This document shows positions 47,117 through 56,355 of a DNA stretch of 57,364 nt, one piece after another. The notes below the pieces were generated by a model, which was not told the origin of the DNA, did not search any database, and was given only the letters and a program-made list of their open reading frames with translations. The translations under genes and the position numbers were made by a program. Positions within the stretch are counted from its first letter, which is position 1. Every line of letters starts with the position of its first letter. This stretch comes from Virgisporangium ochraceum (GTDB lineage: Bacteria > Actinomycetota > Actinomycetes > Mycobacteriales > Micromonosporaceae): the NCBI RefSeq assembly GCF_016863655.1, contig NZ_BOPH01000049.1, positions 1-57,364 on the forward strand, in the 5' to 3' direction.

Positions 47117-48226
47117 ATGAGGCGCATGCGGTCATGGGGCTGGCTCGTGGCTCTGGTGGGGTTGCTCGCCGGGGGCGTCGTCGTCGCGCCGGCCTCGGCC
47201 GAGGCGGAGCTCACCGTGGCCGCCGCCCTGGCGGCTCAGGACGGCCGGGCGGCTCCGGTCGCCGGGTTCGTCGTCGGGCAGCCGGTGTCGGCCGGGTCGG
47301 TGCTGCGGTCGGGGTTCACCGGAGACACGGCGATCGCCATCGCCGACTCGGCGTCGGAGACCGGCACCGCGCGGATGCTCTACGTGCAGGTGACCAGCGC
47401 GTACCGGGCGGCGTTCGGGCTGCGGACCAACCCCGGGCTGATGGGCCGACGGATCGTCGTCGCGGGCCAGTTGACGGCGTACTTCAGCCACGGCGGGTTG
47501 AAGGAGCCCACCTCGATGGCCACGAGCGGAGGCACGACGTCGGACTACTACGCCGCGGCCGCCGGTAAGTCCGGTGCGGCGCTGCGCGCGGCGCTGCACG
47601 GCATCATCGGCAACCACACGAAGCTGAGCTACAGCCAGGTCTGGACCGCGTTGCAGCAGACCGACCAGGATCCGGCCAACGCGGCGAACGTGGTGCTCCT
47701 GTACTCCGGGCGCTCGCAGAGCAAGACGTCGAACGGCGGCAACGCCGACGACTGGAACCGCGAGCACGTGTGGCCCCAGTCGCACGGCGACTTCGGCACC
47801 GCGGCCGGACCCGGTACGGACCTGCACCACCTGCGCCCCGAGGACGTCACCGTCAACTCGACGCGCGGCAACAAGGACTTCGACACCGGTGGCTCGACCG
47901 TGGCCGAGTGCACCGGCTGCCGCACCGACACCGACTCGTTCGAGCCGCGTGACGCCGTGAAGGGCGACGTCGCCCGGATGCTCATGTACATGGCGATCCG
48001 GTACGAGGGCGGCGACGGGTACCCCGACCTCGAACTGAACGACGCGGTGAACAACGGCTCGGCACCACGGACCGGACGCCTGTCGGTGCTGCTGCGGTGG
48101 CACGCCGCCGACCCGCCGGACGCGCAGGAGCGGCGGCGCAACGAGGTCGTGTTCGCGACCTGGCAGCACAACCGCAACCCGTTCGTCGACCACCCCGAGT
48201 GGGCCGCGTCGATCTGGGGAACCTGA
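47117..48226 (+). CDS. Secreted endonuclease I with N-terminal DUF6359-like OB domain
   Basis: A 369-residue exported nuclease. Signal peptide about 1-29 (WLVALVGLLAGGVVVAPASA). An N-terminal OB-like domain (about 30-135, VAGFVVGQPVSAGSVLRSGF and RRIVVAGQLTAYFSHGGLKE) precedes an endonuclease I domain (about 145-369) with the NREHVWPQSHG active-site motif and DLHHLRPEDVTVNSTRGNKD. The pattern matches secreted EndA/NucM-type DNases of Gram-positives. ATG 47117 gives the best signal peptide; an in-frame GTG four codons earlier is possible. The 219-bp gap upstream shows no gene. Confidence 0.88.
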   Translation: MRRMRSWGWLVALVGLLAGGVVVAPASAEAELTVAAALAAQDGRAAPVAGFVVGQPVSAGSVLRSGFTGDTAIAIADSASETGTARMLYVQVTSAYRAAFGLRTNPGLMGRRIVVAGQLTAYFSHGGLKEPTSMATSGGTTSDYYAAAAGKSGAALRAALHGIIGNHTKLSYSQVWTALQQTDQDPANAANVVLLYSGRSQSKTSNGGNADDWNREHVWPQSHGDFGTAAGPGTDLHHLRPEDVTVNSTRGNKDFDTGGSTVAECTGCRTDTDSFEPRDAVKGDVARMLMYMAIRYEGGDGYPDLELNDAVNNGSAPRTGRLSVLLRWHAADPPDAQERRRNEVVFATWQHNRNPFVDHPEWAASIWGT

Positions 48227-48296
48227 CGAAAGTCAGGTCGACCACGTCACTGTCGGCGGCAGCGCGGCGGGCCGGCGGACCCGTACCGTCCGGGGC

Positions 48297-49160
48297 ATGA
48301 TCGCTCTACGCGAGCTCACCAAGCGCTACGACGGCAGACCCGCCGTCGACGGCCTGACCTTCGACGTGCCGCCCGGGCGCGTCACCGGGTTCCTCGGACC
48401 GAACGGCGCCGGCAAGAGCACCACGATGCGGATGATCCTCGGCCTCGACCGGCCCGACCGGGGCACCGCCCTGATCAACGGCAAGCGCTACAAGGACCTG
48501 AAGTTCCCGCTGCACGAGGTCGGCGGCCTCCTCGAAGCGAACGGCGTGCACCCGGGACGCAGCGGCCGCGCGCACCTCGTCGCCATGGCGAAGAGCAACG
48601 GCATCGCGCCCGGGCGGGTCGACGCCGTGCTCGCCACCGTCGGCCTCGGCGACAAGGCCGGCAAGCGGGCCGGCACCTACTCCCTCGGCATGATGCAGCG
48701 CCTCGGCATCGCCGGCGTGCTGCTCGGGGACCCCGGCGTGCTGCTGCTCGACGAGCCGGTCAACGGCCTCGACCCCGATGGCGTCCGCTGGATCCGGGAG
48801 CTGATGCGGTCGCTGGCACGGGAGGGCCGCACGGTGTTCGTGTCCAGCCACCTGATGAGCGAGATGCAACAGACCGCCGACCGGTTGATTGTCATCAACA
48901 AAGGGCGGCTGATCGCCGACGCCAGCGTCGAGGAGCTCGTCGGGACGGCGACGGTCACCGTCCGCGGCCCGGACCTCAGCGAGCTGCGCAGGCACCTCGC
49001 CCCCACGGTCGGTGTCACCGGTAACGGCAGTGGCCTGGTGCTCACCGGCGTCACCGCCGCGGAGGTCGGCGACCTCGCCCACACGCTCGGGGTGCGGCTG
49101 CACGAGCTCAGCCCGGGACGGGCATCCCTGGAGGAGGCGTACATGGAGCTGGTCCGATGA
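48297..49160 (+). CDS. ABC-2-type exporter ATPase
   Basis: A 287-residue ATPase. Walker A GPNGAGKSTTMRMI, the Q-loop region EVGGLLEANGVHPGRS, signature YSLGMMQRLGIAGV, Walker B VLLLDEPVNGLDPDGVRW, and H-loop VFVSSHLMSEMQ are all present. The CcmA/DrrA-like layout with a C-terminal regulatory stretch suggests drug or antibiotic export. The ATG is 7 nt after TACCGT (48284-48289), so the message is probably leaderless. It overlaps its permease gene by ATGA. Confidence 0.95.
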   Translation: MIALRELTKRYDGRPAVDGLTFDVPPGRVTGFLGPNGAGKSTTMRMILGLDRPDRGTALINGKRYKDLKFPLHEVGGLLEANGVHPGRSGRAHLVAMAKSNGIAPGRVDAVLATVGLGDKAGKRAGTYSLGMMQRLGIAGVLLGDPGVLLLDEPVNGLDPDGVRWIRELMRSLAREGRTVFVSSHLMSEMQQTADRLIVINKGRLIADASVEELVGTATVTVRGPDLSELRRHLAPTVGVTGNGSGLVLTGVTAAEVGDLAHTLGVRLHELSPGRASLEEAYMELVR

Positions 49161-49882
49161 TCCGCGCGACGGTGGCGAGCGAGTGGACGAAGCTGTGGTC
49201 GGTCCGCTCGACCTGGTGGGCCCTCGTCGGAGCGCTCGCCGTGATGCTCCTGTCGAGCGTGCAGGTCGCGTTCTGGGTCGACAACGGCGACGAGCTCACC
49301 GGGTCGAGCGCCACCGACGTGGCGGTCGAGGCGTTCTCCGTCGCGCAGCTCGCGGTGCTGGCCCTCGCGATGCTCGCGGTCACGAACGAGTACTCCCACC
49401 GCACGATGCGGGCGACTCTACAGTGGACACCCGCGCGCACCCGCGTCCTCCTGGCCAAGGCCGTCGTGGTCGCGGCCGTCACCGCCGCCGCCGGCGCCGT
49501 GCTCGCGGTCGGTGGCGCGGCCGCGGCGGCGCCCATCCTCACCGACCCGCCCTCGCCCGACCTGGCGGACCTCGCCGCGATCGCGGTGGTGTCGGCGCTC
49601 CTGGGGCTGTTGGCGTTGGGACTGGGTGCGGCGCTCCGCGGCGCCGTGCTGACCCTCGTGGTGCTGTTCCTGCTGCTGATCCTGGTGCCGCCGCTGCTCG
49701 CCGCGCCCGACATCGCGGCGCTCACCTGGGTCGCCGACCTGTCCCCCGGCCCGGCCGCGTCGCACTTCCTGAGCGGCGACGGCGACCCCTACCCGCCGGC
49801 GGTCGGTGCCGCGGTCACGGCGGCGTGGTCGGCGGCCGCGCTGTTCGTCGGTGGCCGGGTCATGCGCCGGCGGGACGCGTAG
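49157..49882 (+). CDS. ABC-2-type exporter permease
   Basis: A 241-residue membrane subunit with six predicted helices. ASEWTKLWSVRSTWWALVGA opens it in the usual ABC-2 style, followed by the ALAMLAVTNEYSHRTMRATL segment characteristic of this family. It overlaps the ATPase stop by 4 nt, ends 12 bp before a strong terminator, and completes a two-gene operon. The substrate is unknown. Confidence 0.92.
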   Translation: MIRATVASEWTKLWSVRSTWWALVGALAVMLLSSVQVAFWVDNGDELTGSSATDVAVEAFSVAQLAVLALAMLAVTNEYSHRTMRATLQWTPARTRVLLAKAVVVAAVTAAAGAVLAVGGAAAAAPILTDPPSPDLADLAAIAVVSALLGLLALGLGAALRGAVLTLVVLFLLLILVPPLLAAPDIAALTWVADLSPGPAASHFLSGDGDPYPPAVGAAVTAAWSAAALFVGGRVMRRRDA

Positions 49883-49894
49883 GCCCGGGCGGAA

Positions 49895-49941
49895 GTCCAT
49901 AGTGGACGCACGGCCCGCCGGCACATGCGTCCACTATGGAC
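49895..49941. terminator. Bidirectional terminator with a perfect 16-bp stem
   Basis: GTCCATAGTGGACGCA (49895-49910) pairs perfectly with the arm at 49926-49941 around a 15-nt loop. It lies between the ABC-2 operon and the convergent methyltransferase gene. Confidence 0.8.
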
Positions 49942-49967
49942 CGTGCACGATGGACGGTGACCGGCGC

Positions 49968-50765
49968 TCAGACCTTGCGCGCGACGCCGCCGAGGATCTG
50001 GACGTCGGCGGCCGGTGGGACCTCGGCCTCGCCGTCGGGGCGCCACTCGGACACCGCGACGACGCCTGGTTCCAGGATTTCGAGGCCGGAGAACAGGTTC
50101 TCGTACTCGGCCTTCGACCGCGGCCAGATGTCTATCTTCCCCGCGCGCACCAGCTCCTTGTAGGGCTCGGCCAGTTCGGGGGCGCTGAAGTCGGTGGTGG
50201 ATCCGGAGAAGACCACGTAGCTGCCGGGCGCGAGCGCGTCGGTGAGCCGGCGGACGATGCGGACGGCCTCGTCCTCGTCGTGGATGAAGTGCAGGACGGC
50301 GACGAGCATCAGCGCGACCGGCTGGTCGATGTCGATCGTGTTGTGCAGCTCGGTGCGGCGCAGGATCTGTTCGGGGTGGCGCAGGTCGTCTTCGAGGTAG
50401 CTCGTGGCGCCCTCGGGCGTGCTCGTGAGCAACGCGCGGGCGTGCACCATCACCATCGGGTCGTTGTCGACGTACACCACGCGCGACTCGGGCGCGACGC
50501 GCTGCGCGACCTGGTGGGTGTTGTCGGCGGTGGGCAGCCCGGTGCCGATGTCGAGGAACTGGCGGATGCCGCGCTCGCCGGCGAGGAACCGCACCGAACG
50601 CTTGAGGAACCGGCGGTTCTCGATGGCGGCCGTGCGCACCGTGGGGAACAGCGCGGTGAGCTGGTCGGCGGACGCGCGGTCGGCCGCGAAGTTGTCTTTT
50701 CCGCCCAGAAGGTAGTTGTACCGTCGCGCCGGGTGCGGGACAGATGTATCGATCGGGCCTGCCAC
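49968..50765 (-). CDS. DUF574-family SAM-dependent methyltransferase
   Basis: A 265-residue actinobacterial methyltransferase. PHPARRYNYLLGGKDNFAAD opens it exactly in the family style, with QFLDIGTGLPTADNTHQVAQ (motif I), VVYVDNDPMVMVHARALL, and a C-terminal WRPDGEAEVP. The family (PF04672) is very common in Streptomyces and relatives, often in many copies, with no settled substrate. The GTG at 50765 has AGGA about 9 nt upstream. It is downstream of no regulator; the neighbouring kinase-regulator pair is on the same strand, 30 bp upstream. Confidence 0.92.
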   Translation of the reverse strand: MAGPIDTSVPHPARRYNYLLGGKDNFAADRASADQLTALFPTVRTAAIENRRFLKRSVRFLAGERGIRQFLDIGTGLPTADNTHQVAQRVAPESRVVYVDNDPMVMVHARALLTSTPEGATSYLEDDLRHPEQILRRTELHNTIDIDQPVALMLVAVLHFIHDEDEAVRIVRRLTDALAPGSYVVFSGSTTDFSAPELAEPYKELVRAGKIDIWPRSKAEYENLFSGLEILEPGVVAVSEWRPDGEAEVPPAADVQILGGVARKV

Positions 50766-50795
50766 GTATGAATTCCTATCAGACGCGGCGTCCGG

Positions 50796-51440
50796 TCACG
50801 AATTCAGGTAGGCGAGCACGGCCAGCACCCGTCGGTTGTCGTCGTCGGAGGGCGGCAGACCGAGCTTGGTGAAGATGCTGTTGATGTGCTTGCTGATCGC
50901 CTTCTCGGTGACGAAGAGCTTGCCCGCGATCGCCGCGTTGGAGCGGCCCTCGGCCATCTGACCGAGCACCTCGCGCTCGCGCGCGGTCAGGTTCTCCAGC
51001 GGGTCGTCGCGGCGGCGGCGGGCCAGCAACTGCGCGACGACCTCCGGATCCATCACGGTGCCGCCGGCAGCGACACGTTTCACGGCGTCGATGAACTGGG
51101 CCACGTTCGACACGCGGTCCTTCAACAGATAGCCGACGCCGCCGGTACCGTCGGTGAGCAGTTCCCGGGCGTACAGCTGCTCGACGTGCTGGGAGAGCAC
51201 CAGGATCGGCAGGCCTGGAATCCGCGACCGGGCGGCGACGGCGGCCTGCAGGCCCTCGTCGGTGAACGTGGGTGGCAGCCGCACGTCGACGACCGCGACG
51301 TCGGGGCGGTGCTCGACGAGCGCCGGCAGCAGCGCCGGTCCGTTGTCGACAGCGGCCACCACCTGGAAGTCGAACGCCTGGAGGAGGCGGGTCAGGCCGT
51401 CTCGGAGGAGGGCGAGGTCTTCGGCGATGACAACGTGCAC
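50796..51440 (-). CDS. LuxR/NarL-type response regulator
   Basis: A 214-residue response regulator. Receiver: VIAEDLALLRDGL pocket, phospho-acceptor D52 in VAVVDVRLPPTFTDEG, Lys in GVGYLLKDRVSN. LuxR domain: LTAREREVLGQMAEGRSNAA then IAGKLFVTEKAISKHINSIF. The GTG start lies inside the kinase 3' end (49-nt overlap), an unusually long overlap that couples the pair. It is very similar in layout to the regulator at 22.9 kb. Confidence 0.94.
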   Translation of the reverse strand: MHVVIAEDLALLRDGLTRLLQAFDFQVVAAVDNGPALLPALVEHRPDVAVVDVRLPPTFTDEGLQAAVAARSRIPGLPILVLSQHVEQLYARELLTDGTGGVGYLLKDRVSNVAQFIDAVKRVAAGGTVMDPEVVAQLLARRRRDDPLENLTAREREVLGQMAEGRSNAAIAGKLFVTEKAISKHINSIFTKLGLPPSDDDNRRVLAVLAYLNS

Positions 51441-52726
51441 GGAAGCTCCATGGTGACGACGGTGGGCCCGCCGGGCGGGCTCGACACCATCATCGTTCCA
51501 TCGAACGCCGCGAGCCGTCGCTCGATCCCCCGCAGACCGGTGCCACCGGTCGGGTCGGCGCCGCCGTCGCCGTCGTCACCGACGCCGATCGTCAGCAGAC
51601 CGTCGTCGTGTCGCATGTGGACCCACGCCGTGCGCGCGTTGCTGTGCTTGGCGATGTTCGCCAGCACCTCCGCCACCGCGAAGTAGGCGGCCGACTCGAC
51701 GGGTGCCTCCAGCCGTCCCCGCAGCTCGACGTCGACCGTCACGGTCGCCGGGACCGCGAGCGCGAGCGCCCGGACCGCGCCCTCGAGCCCGCGCTCGGCG
51801 AGCACCGGCGGGTGGATGCCGCGCACCAGGTGCCGCAGCTCGTTCAGCGCCGTGCCGCTGGACTCGCGGGCCTCCTCGAGCAGCTTGATGGCCGCCTCCG
51901 GGTCCCTTCTGATCAGCTCCTCGGCGAGGCCGATGTTCATGCTGAGCGATACCAGCTGGGCCTGCGCGCCGTCGTGCAGGTCGCGCTCGATGCGACGGAG
52001 TTCGGCCGCCTGGGCGTCGACGGTCTCGGCCCGCGTGTCGGTGAGCACCTGCACGCGCTCCTTGAGCGCGCTGTTCCCCGTGGGAGACAGGAAGAAGCTC
52101 GCGAACTTCATGTGGACCCACATCAGGAACGGCGCGGTGGTGAGCCCGATCGTCAGCAGCAGCGCGCCCTGCGGCACGGAGGTCCACGCCTCGAACCAGT
52201 TGTCGAACGGCCAGACGACGCCGTAGCCCCAGCTGCCGGTGAGCCCGTAGACGACGAGCGGGATGTGGAGCACGCCCTCGAGCCCGTACACGGTCGGCAC
52301 GAGCGCGAGCAGACCGAGCACGAACCCGCTGATGGCGCCGGGGATCAGCCACGCGAAGTCCAGCCACACGGCCGGGTCCTTCATCGCGAACCGGAACCGG
52401 CGCAGCGTGCCGAACGGCGTGTTCGGCGGCACCGGCCGGTACGGGCGGGGAATGTCGACGCCCACCCACGACGCCATCCGGCGGTGCACGCCCATCACAC
52501 CCCTGGTGACCGTGGTGACCACCGGGAACAGCGTGAACCCGATGAACGGCAGCGGGATCAGCACGAGCGACACGACCGTGAGCACGAACAGCACGAGGTT
52601 GCCGGCGAGGCTCAGCACCGCGACCGGCAGCGCGATCAGCGCGGCCCGCAGCGCCCGCCACAGCTCCCCGCGCCGGAACACGTGTGCCGGAAGCTCGAAC
52701 CACCACAGTCTCTCCACGCCGTCCAT
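51392..52726 (-). CDS. NarL-type sensor histidine kinase with putative-sensor membrane domain
   Basis: A 444-residue kinase. The N-terminal region (about 25-210) has several helices and the PF13796-like 'putative sensor' look (LSLAGNLVLFVLTVVSLVLI, WLDFAWLIPGAISGFVLGLL, FLMWVHMKF). HisKA_3: H251 in RRIERDLHDGAQAQLVSLSM. HATPase: AEVLANIAKHSNARTAWV, GVGDDGDGGA and GTGLRGIERRL. ATG 52726 fits the family start (MDGVERLWWFELPAHVF); longer frames run into the neighbouring desaturase promoter. It overlaps its response regulator by 49 nt. Confidence 0.93.
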   Translation of the reverse strand: MDGVERLWWFELPAHVFRRGELWRALRAALIALPVAVLSLAGNLVLFVLTVVSLVLIPLPFIGFTLFPVVTTVTRGVMGVHRRMASWVGVDIPRPYRPVPPNTPFGTLRRFRFAMKDPAVWLDFAWLIPGAISGFVLGLLALVPTVYGLEGVLHIPLVVYGLTGSWGYGVVWPFDNWFEAWTSVPQGALLLTIGLTTAPFLMWVHMKFASFFLSPTGNSALKERVQVLTDTRAETVDAQAAELRRIERDLHDGAQAQLVSLSMNIGLAEELIRRDPEAAIKLLEEARESSGTALNELRHLVRGIHPPVLAERGLEGAVRALALAVPATVTVDVELRGRLEAPVESAAYFAVAEVLANIAKHSNARTAWVHMRHDDGLLTIGVGDDGDGGADPTGGTGLRGIERRLAAFDGTMMVSSPPGGPTVVTMELPCTLSSPKTSPSSETA

Positions 52727-52826
52727 TCTCGCCGCGTCGGCGGCCGGTGACGGTAGTGCTGGCCCTACCGGACCGTGGGGACATGTCCCCAATGTTTTCC
52801 GGCGCCCGCGCACGTTTGATCGATAC

Positions 52827-53834
52827 GTGACGACGACCCTTCCTCCGCGCGCCGGCAGTGACTTCGCGGCGCTGTCCCGACGGATCACCGCGGCCGGCCT
52901 GCTCCGGCCCAGACCCGGCTACTACGCGTTCCGGCTGTCGACCGTGGCGCTGGCGCTCGTCGGCGGCTGGGCCGCGTTCCTCGCCATCGGCGCCTCCTGG
53001 TGGCAGCTGCCGGTGGCCGTCTTCCTGGCGGTGGTCTACGCGCAGGTGGCGCTGGTGGCCCACGACCTGGCGCACCGGCAGGTGTTCCGGCGCCGCCGAC
53101 CGAGCGAGGTGGCCGGGCTGATCGCCGGCAACCTGGCGATCGGCATGAGCTACGGCTGGTGGATGGACAAGCACACCCGCCACCACGCCAACCCCAACCA
53201 CGAGGACCTCGACCCCGACGTGGCACCCGAGATCCTCATCTGGTCGCGGGAGGCGACGGTCGGGCGGCGCGGGCTGGTCCGGTTCGTCAACGCCTACCAG
53301 GCGTACCTGTTCTTCCCGCTGTTGACGCTGCTCGGCCTGAGCCTGCGGCGGAGCAGCGTCAGGGCCCTCGCGCGGGGCGGCATCCGGCGGCGCGGCCTGG
53401 AGTCCGTCCTCCTCGGGACGCACATCCTGGGGTATGTCGCCGCGCTGGTGTTCGTGTTGAGCCCGCTGCAGGCGGTCGCGTTCCTCGTCGTGCACCAGGC
53501 GCTGTTCGGGGTCTACCTCGGGTGCACGTTCGCGCCGAACCACAAGGGCATGCCGACCCCGGACGGCACGGATGACTTCCTCCGCAAGCAGGTGCTCACG
53601 TCGCGCAACGTCAGCGGCGGGCCGTTCGTCGACGTCGCGCTCGGTGGGCTGAACTACCAGATCGAGCACCACCTGTTCCCGAGCATGCCGACCCCGAACC
53701 TGCGCCGGGCGCAGCCGATCGTGCGCGGGTTCTGCGCCGAGCTCGGGGTGCCCTACTGCGAGACCGGGCTGGTCGCCTCGTACGGCGAGGCGCTGCGCCA
53801 CCTGCACGAGGTGGGTGCACCGCTACGGCAGTGA
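52827..53834 (+). CDS. Membrane fatty-acid desaturase
   Basis: A 335-residue diiron acyl desaturase. The three histidine boxes are all present: HDLAH (79-83), HTRHH (116-120) and QIEHH near the C-terminus, with four hydrophobic helices between them (for example ALALVGGWAAFLAIG). The front-end/delta-6-like HLFPSMPTPNLR after QIEHH is typical of acyl-lipid desaturases in actinobacteria. GTG 52827 is the family-consistent start. It is divergent from a kinase gene, and its 3' end overlaps the convergent APH-fold gene by 12 bp. Confidence 0.93.
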   Translation: MTTTLPPRAGSDFAALSRRITAAGLLRPRPGYYAFRLSTVALALVGGWAAFLAIGASWWQLPVAVFLAVVYAQVALVAHDLAHRQVFRRRRPSEVAGLIAGNLAIGMSYGWWMDKHTRHHANPNHEDLDPDVAPEILIWSREATVGRRGLVRFVNAYQAYLFFPLLTLLGLSLRRSSVRALARGGIRRRGLESVLLGTHILGYVAALVFVLSPLQAVAFLVVHQALFGVYLGCTFAPNHKGMPTPDGTDDFLRKQVLTSRNVSGGPFVDVALGGLNYQIEHHLFPSMPTPNLRRAQPIVRGFCAELGVPYCETGLVASYGEALRHLHEVGAPLRQ

Positions 53835-54479
53835 CGCTCTGACGAGGCCGGCGGCGGCAGCGAGCCGTCCGGTCTCGGCGGGGGTCTGGTTGCGGTCGGC
53901 CCGGCGGCGGGCCACCGCACCGTCCAGTTCGGACAGTGGGTCGCCACCGACCGCCGCCAGGAACGACGCGAGCGCCTCGCGGGCGGCGGCAGATAGGTCG
54001 GCGGACAGGTCGGGGTCGAGCGCGACCTGGGCCAGAATCAGAGCCGAGAGCGCCACGTCTAGGTCCGGCGGGCCGGTGCGGGCGTTGCGCCAGTCGATGA
54101 CCACCGGACCGCGTCCGGTCATCATCACGTTCGCCGGGTGCAGGTCGAGGTGCAGCAGGCGCTCGCCGGCCGGGGTTCCCTGCGGTGGCGGCAGGGCGTG
54201 CAGCCGGTGGTGCAGGTCGGCGAGCGTCGCGCCGGCCTCCCCCGGGCCGAGGGTGCCGTCGACCACCGCGGTGAGCATCATCGGCCCGTGCAGGCGTTCG
54301 AGCCACAGGTCGCGCCCGTCGACGCGGTGGACCGCCGGCACCGGGTACCCGTGCCGCGCCACGTGGCGCATCACCACCGTCTCCGGACGCGCGTCGACCT
54401 GCGCGCGGTAGGTGCGGACTACCTCCGTGTCGCTGACGGCGTAGACGTCGGCGTCGGAGCCGCTGGCCAGGAGTTCCAC
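53823..54479 (-). CDS. APH-fold phosphotransferase
   Basis: A 218-residue small-molecule kinase fold (aminoglycoside/choline kinase superfamily). ELLASGSDADVYAVSDTEVV is the P-loop-like start, then the catalytic HLDLHPANVMM (Brenner motif) and VIDWRNARTG (metal-binding DFG equivalent, DWR). The resistance or metabolic substrate is not readable. It is divergent from the 5'-nucleotidase-like gene. Confidence 0.9.
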   Translation of the reverse strand: MELLASGSDADVYAVSDTEVVRTYRAQVDARPETVVMRHVARHGYPVPAVHRVDGRDLWLERLHGPMMLTAVVDGTLGPGEAGATLADLHHRLHALPPPQGTPAGERLLHLDLHPANVMMTGRGPVVIDWRNARTGPPDLDVALSALILAQVALDPDLSADLSAAAREALASFLAAVGGDPLSELDGAVARRRADRNQTPAETGRLAAAAGLVRASLP

Positions 54480-54547
54480 CCGTCCGAGGGTACCCGCGAG
54501 GGATCGAGCCCTGTCGCGGTCACATCGGGGCGGTTAGCGTGCGACGG

Positions 54548-56320
54548 GTGACACCTCGACTCTCGCGGCGCGGCGTGATCGCCGGTGCGACAGCGGCGGC
54601 GGCCGCCGGTCCCCTCGTGAACGCGGCCCCGGCCGGCGCGAACAGCGACCGGACGTGGGACCTGACCGTGCTCGGCACCTCCGACACCCACGGCAACGTC
54701 TACAACTGGGACTACTACCGCGACGCGGAGTACGACGACAGCGCCCGCAACGACGTCGGTGTGGCGAAGCTGGCGGCGCTGGTCGCGCAGATCCGCGCCG
54801 AACGGCGCGGGAAGGCGACGCTCGTGCTCGACGCCGGCGACACGATCCAGGGCACGCCGCTCGCGACGTACTACGCGAAGCAGGAGCCGATCACGAGCAC
54901 CGGCGAGACGCACCCGATGGCCAACGCCATGAACGTGCTCGACTACGACGCGGTGACCCTCGGCAACCACGAGTTCAACTACGGGATCCCGTTGCTGCGC
55001 CTGTGGATCCGCCAGCTCGGGTTCCCGGCACTCGCCGCGAACGCCGTCGACGCGCGCACCGGGCTACCGGCGTTCCTGCCGTTCGTGGTGAAGAAGGTCG
55101 ATCTCGGCCGGGGCGCGCCGACGCTGCGGGTCGGCATCCTCGGCCTCACCAACCCCGGGTCGGCGATCTGGGACCGGGCCAACGTCGAGGGCATCCTGCG
55201 GTTCGAGGACATGGTGAAGACGGCCCGCAAGTGGGTGCCGGTGATGCGGCTGTTCGGCGCCGACGTCGTGCTGGTCTCGGCGCACGGCGGCGACAGCGGC
55301 GAGTCGAGCTACGGCCCCGAACTTCCGAACGAGAACCCGACCGCGCTCATCGCCGAGCAGGTGCCGCACATCGACGCGATCCTGTTCGGGCACGCGCACC
55401 GCGAGGTGGTCGAGCGGTTCGTCACCAACCGGGAGACCGGCGAGCAGGTGCTGCTCACCGAGCCGTCGCGGTGGGGTCAACGACTGTCGCGGATGGACTT
55501 CACGCTGAGCCGCCGGCGCGGGCGGTGGCACGTCGACAGCAGGCGCGCGACGATGCTCAACACCAACACCGTGGCCGAGGACCCGGCGGTCGTCGCCGCG
55601 GTGCGGGCGCAGCACGCGAAGACGGTCGCCTACGTCAACCAGGTCGTCGCGACGTCGGTGGTGGAACTGTCGGCGGTCGAGAGCCGGTACCGGGACACCC
55701 CGATCCTCGACTACATCAACAAGGTGCAGACCGACACGGTCGCCGCGGCACTCGCCGGCGGCCCGTACGCCGGCCTGCCGGTGCTGTCGATCGCCGCGCC
55801 GTTCAGCCGCACGGCGCGCTTCCCCGCCGGTCAGGTGAAGATCAAGGACGTCGCCGGGCTCTACATCTACGACAACACGCTCGAGGCCGTGGTTCTCACG
55901 GGCGCGGAGGTGAAGGCGTACCTGGAGTTCTCGGCGAAGTACTTCGTGACGCACGCGCCCGGCGCGCCGGTCGACCCCGCCACGATCAGCGACCCGGCCG
56001 TGCCGGACTACAACTACGACACGCTGTCCGGTGTCGACTACGACATCGACATCAGTCGTCCCATTGGCGACCGGATCACCCGCCTCGACCTGAACGGCGC
56101 GCCGGTCGACCCGGCCGCGCAGTTCGTGGTGGCGGTGAACAACTACCGGCGCAGCGGCGGCGGCAACTTCCCCGGCATCGTGAAGAACCAGATCTACAAC
56201 GCGCAACAGGAGATTCGCCAACTGTTGATCGACTGGGCCCAGGCGCGGGGCGTGATCGACCCGGCGCAGTTCTCCGTGGAGAACTGGCGCCTCGTGCGGG
56301 CCGGCGTTCCGGTCTTCTGA
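54548..56320 (+). CDS. Tat-exported 5'-nucleotidase/2',3'-cyclic phosphodiesterase-like metallophosphoesterase
   Basis: A 590-residue exported phosphohydrolase. The N-terminus has a twin-arginine signal (LSRRGVIAGATAAAAAG). The metallophosphatase domain shows LTVLGTSDTHGNVYNW (metal Asp/His), LVLDAGDTIQGTPL, VTLGNHEFNYG, VSAHGGDSG and LFGHAHREV, the full UshA/CpdB-type set. A C-terminal 5'-nucleotidase domain (about 340-560) follows. GTG 54548 lies 7 nt after TAGCGT (54535-54540), predicting a leaderless start; the GTG at 54539 is less likely. Substrates would be extracellular nucleotides or cyclic nucleotides. Confidence 0.9.
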   Translation: MTPRLSRRGVIAGATAAAAAGPLVNAAPAGANSDRTWDLTVLGTSDTHGNVYNWDYYRDAEYDDSARNDVGVAKLAALVAQIRAERRGKATLVLDAGDTIQGTPLATYYAKQEPITSTGETHPMANAMNVLDYDAVTLGNHEFNYGIPLLRLWIRQLGFPALAANAVDARTGLPAFLPFVVKKVDLGRGAPTLRVGILGLTNPGSAIWDRANVEGILRFEDMVKTARKWVPVMRLFGADVVLVSAHGGDSGESSYGPELPNENPTALIAEQVPHIDAILFGHAHREVVERFVTNRETGEQVLLTEPSRWGQRLSRMDFTLSRRRGRWHVDSRRATMLNTNTVAEDPAVVAAVRAQHAKTVAYVNQVVATSVVELSAVESRYRDTPILDYINKVQTDTVAAALAGGPYAGLPVLSIAAPFSRTARFPAGQVKIKDVAGLYIYDNTLEAVVLTGAEVKAYLEFSAKYFVTHAPGAPVDPATISDPAVPDYNYDTLSGVDYDIDISRPIGDRITRLDLNGAPVDPAAQFVVAVNNYRRSGGGNFPGIVKNQIYNAQQEIRQLLIDWAQARGVIDPAQFSVENWRLVRAGVPVF

Positions 56321-56355
56321 GGTGATCTCAAGATCGCGGATGCGATACTGACGTC

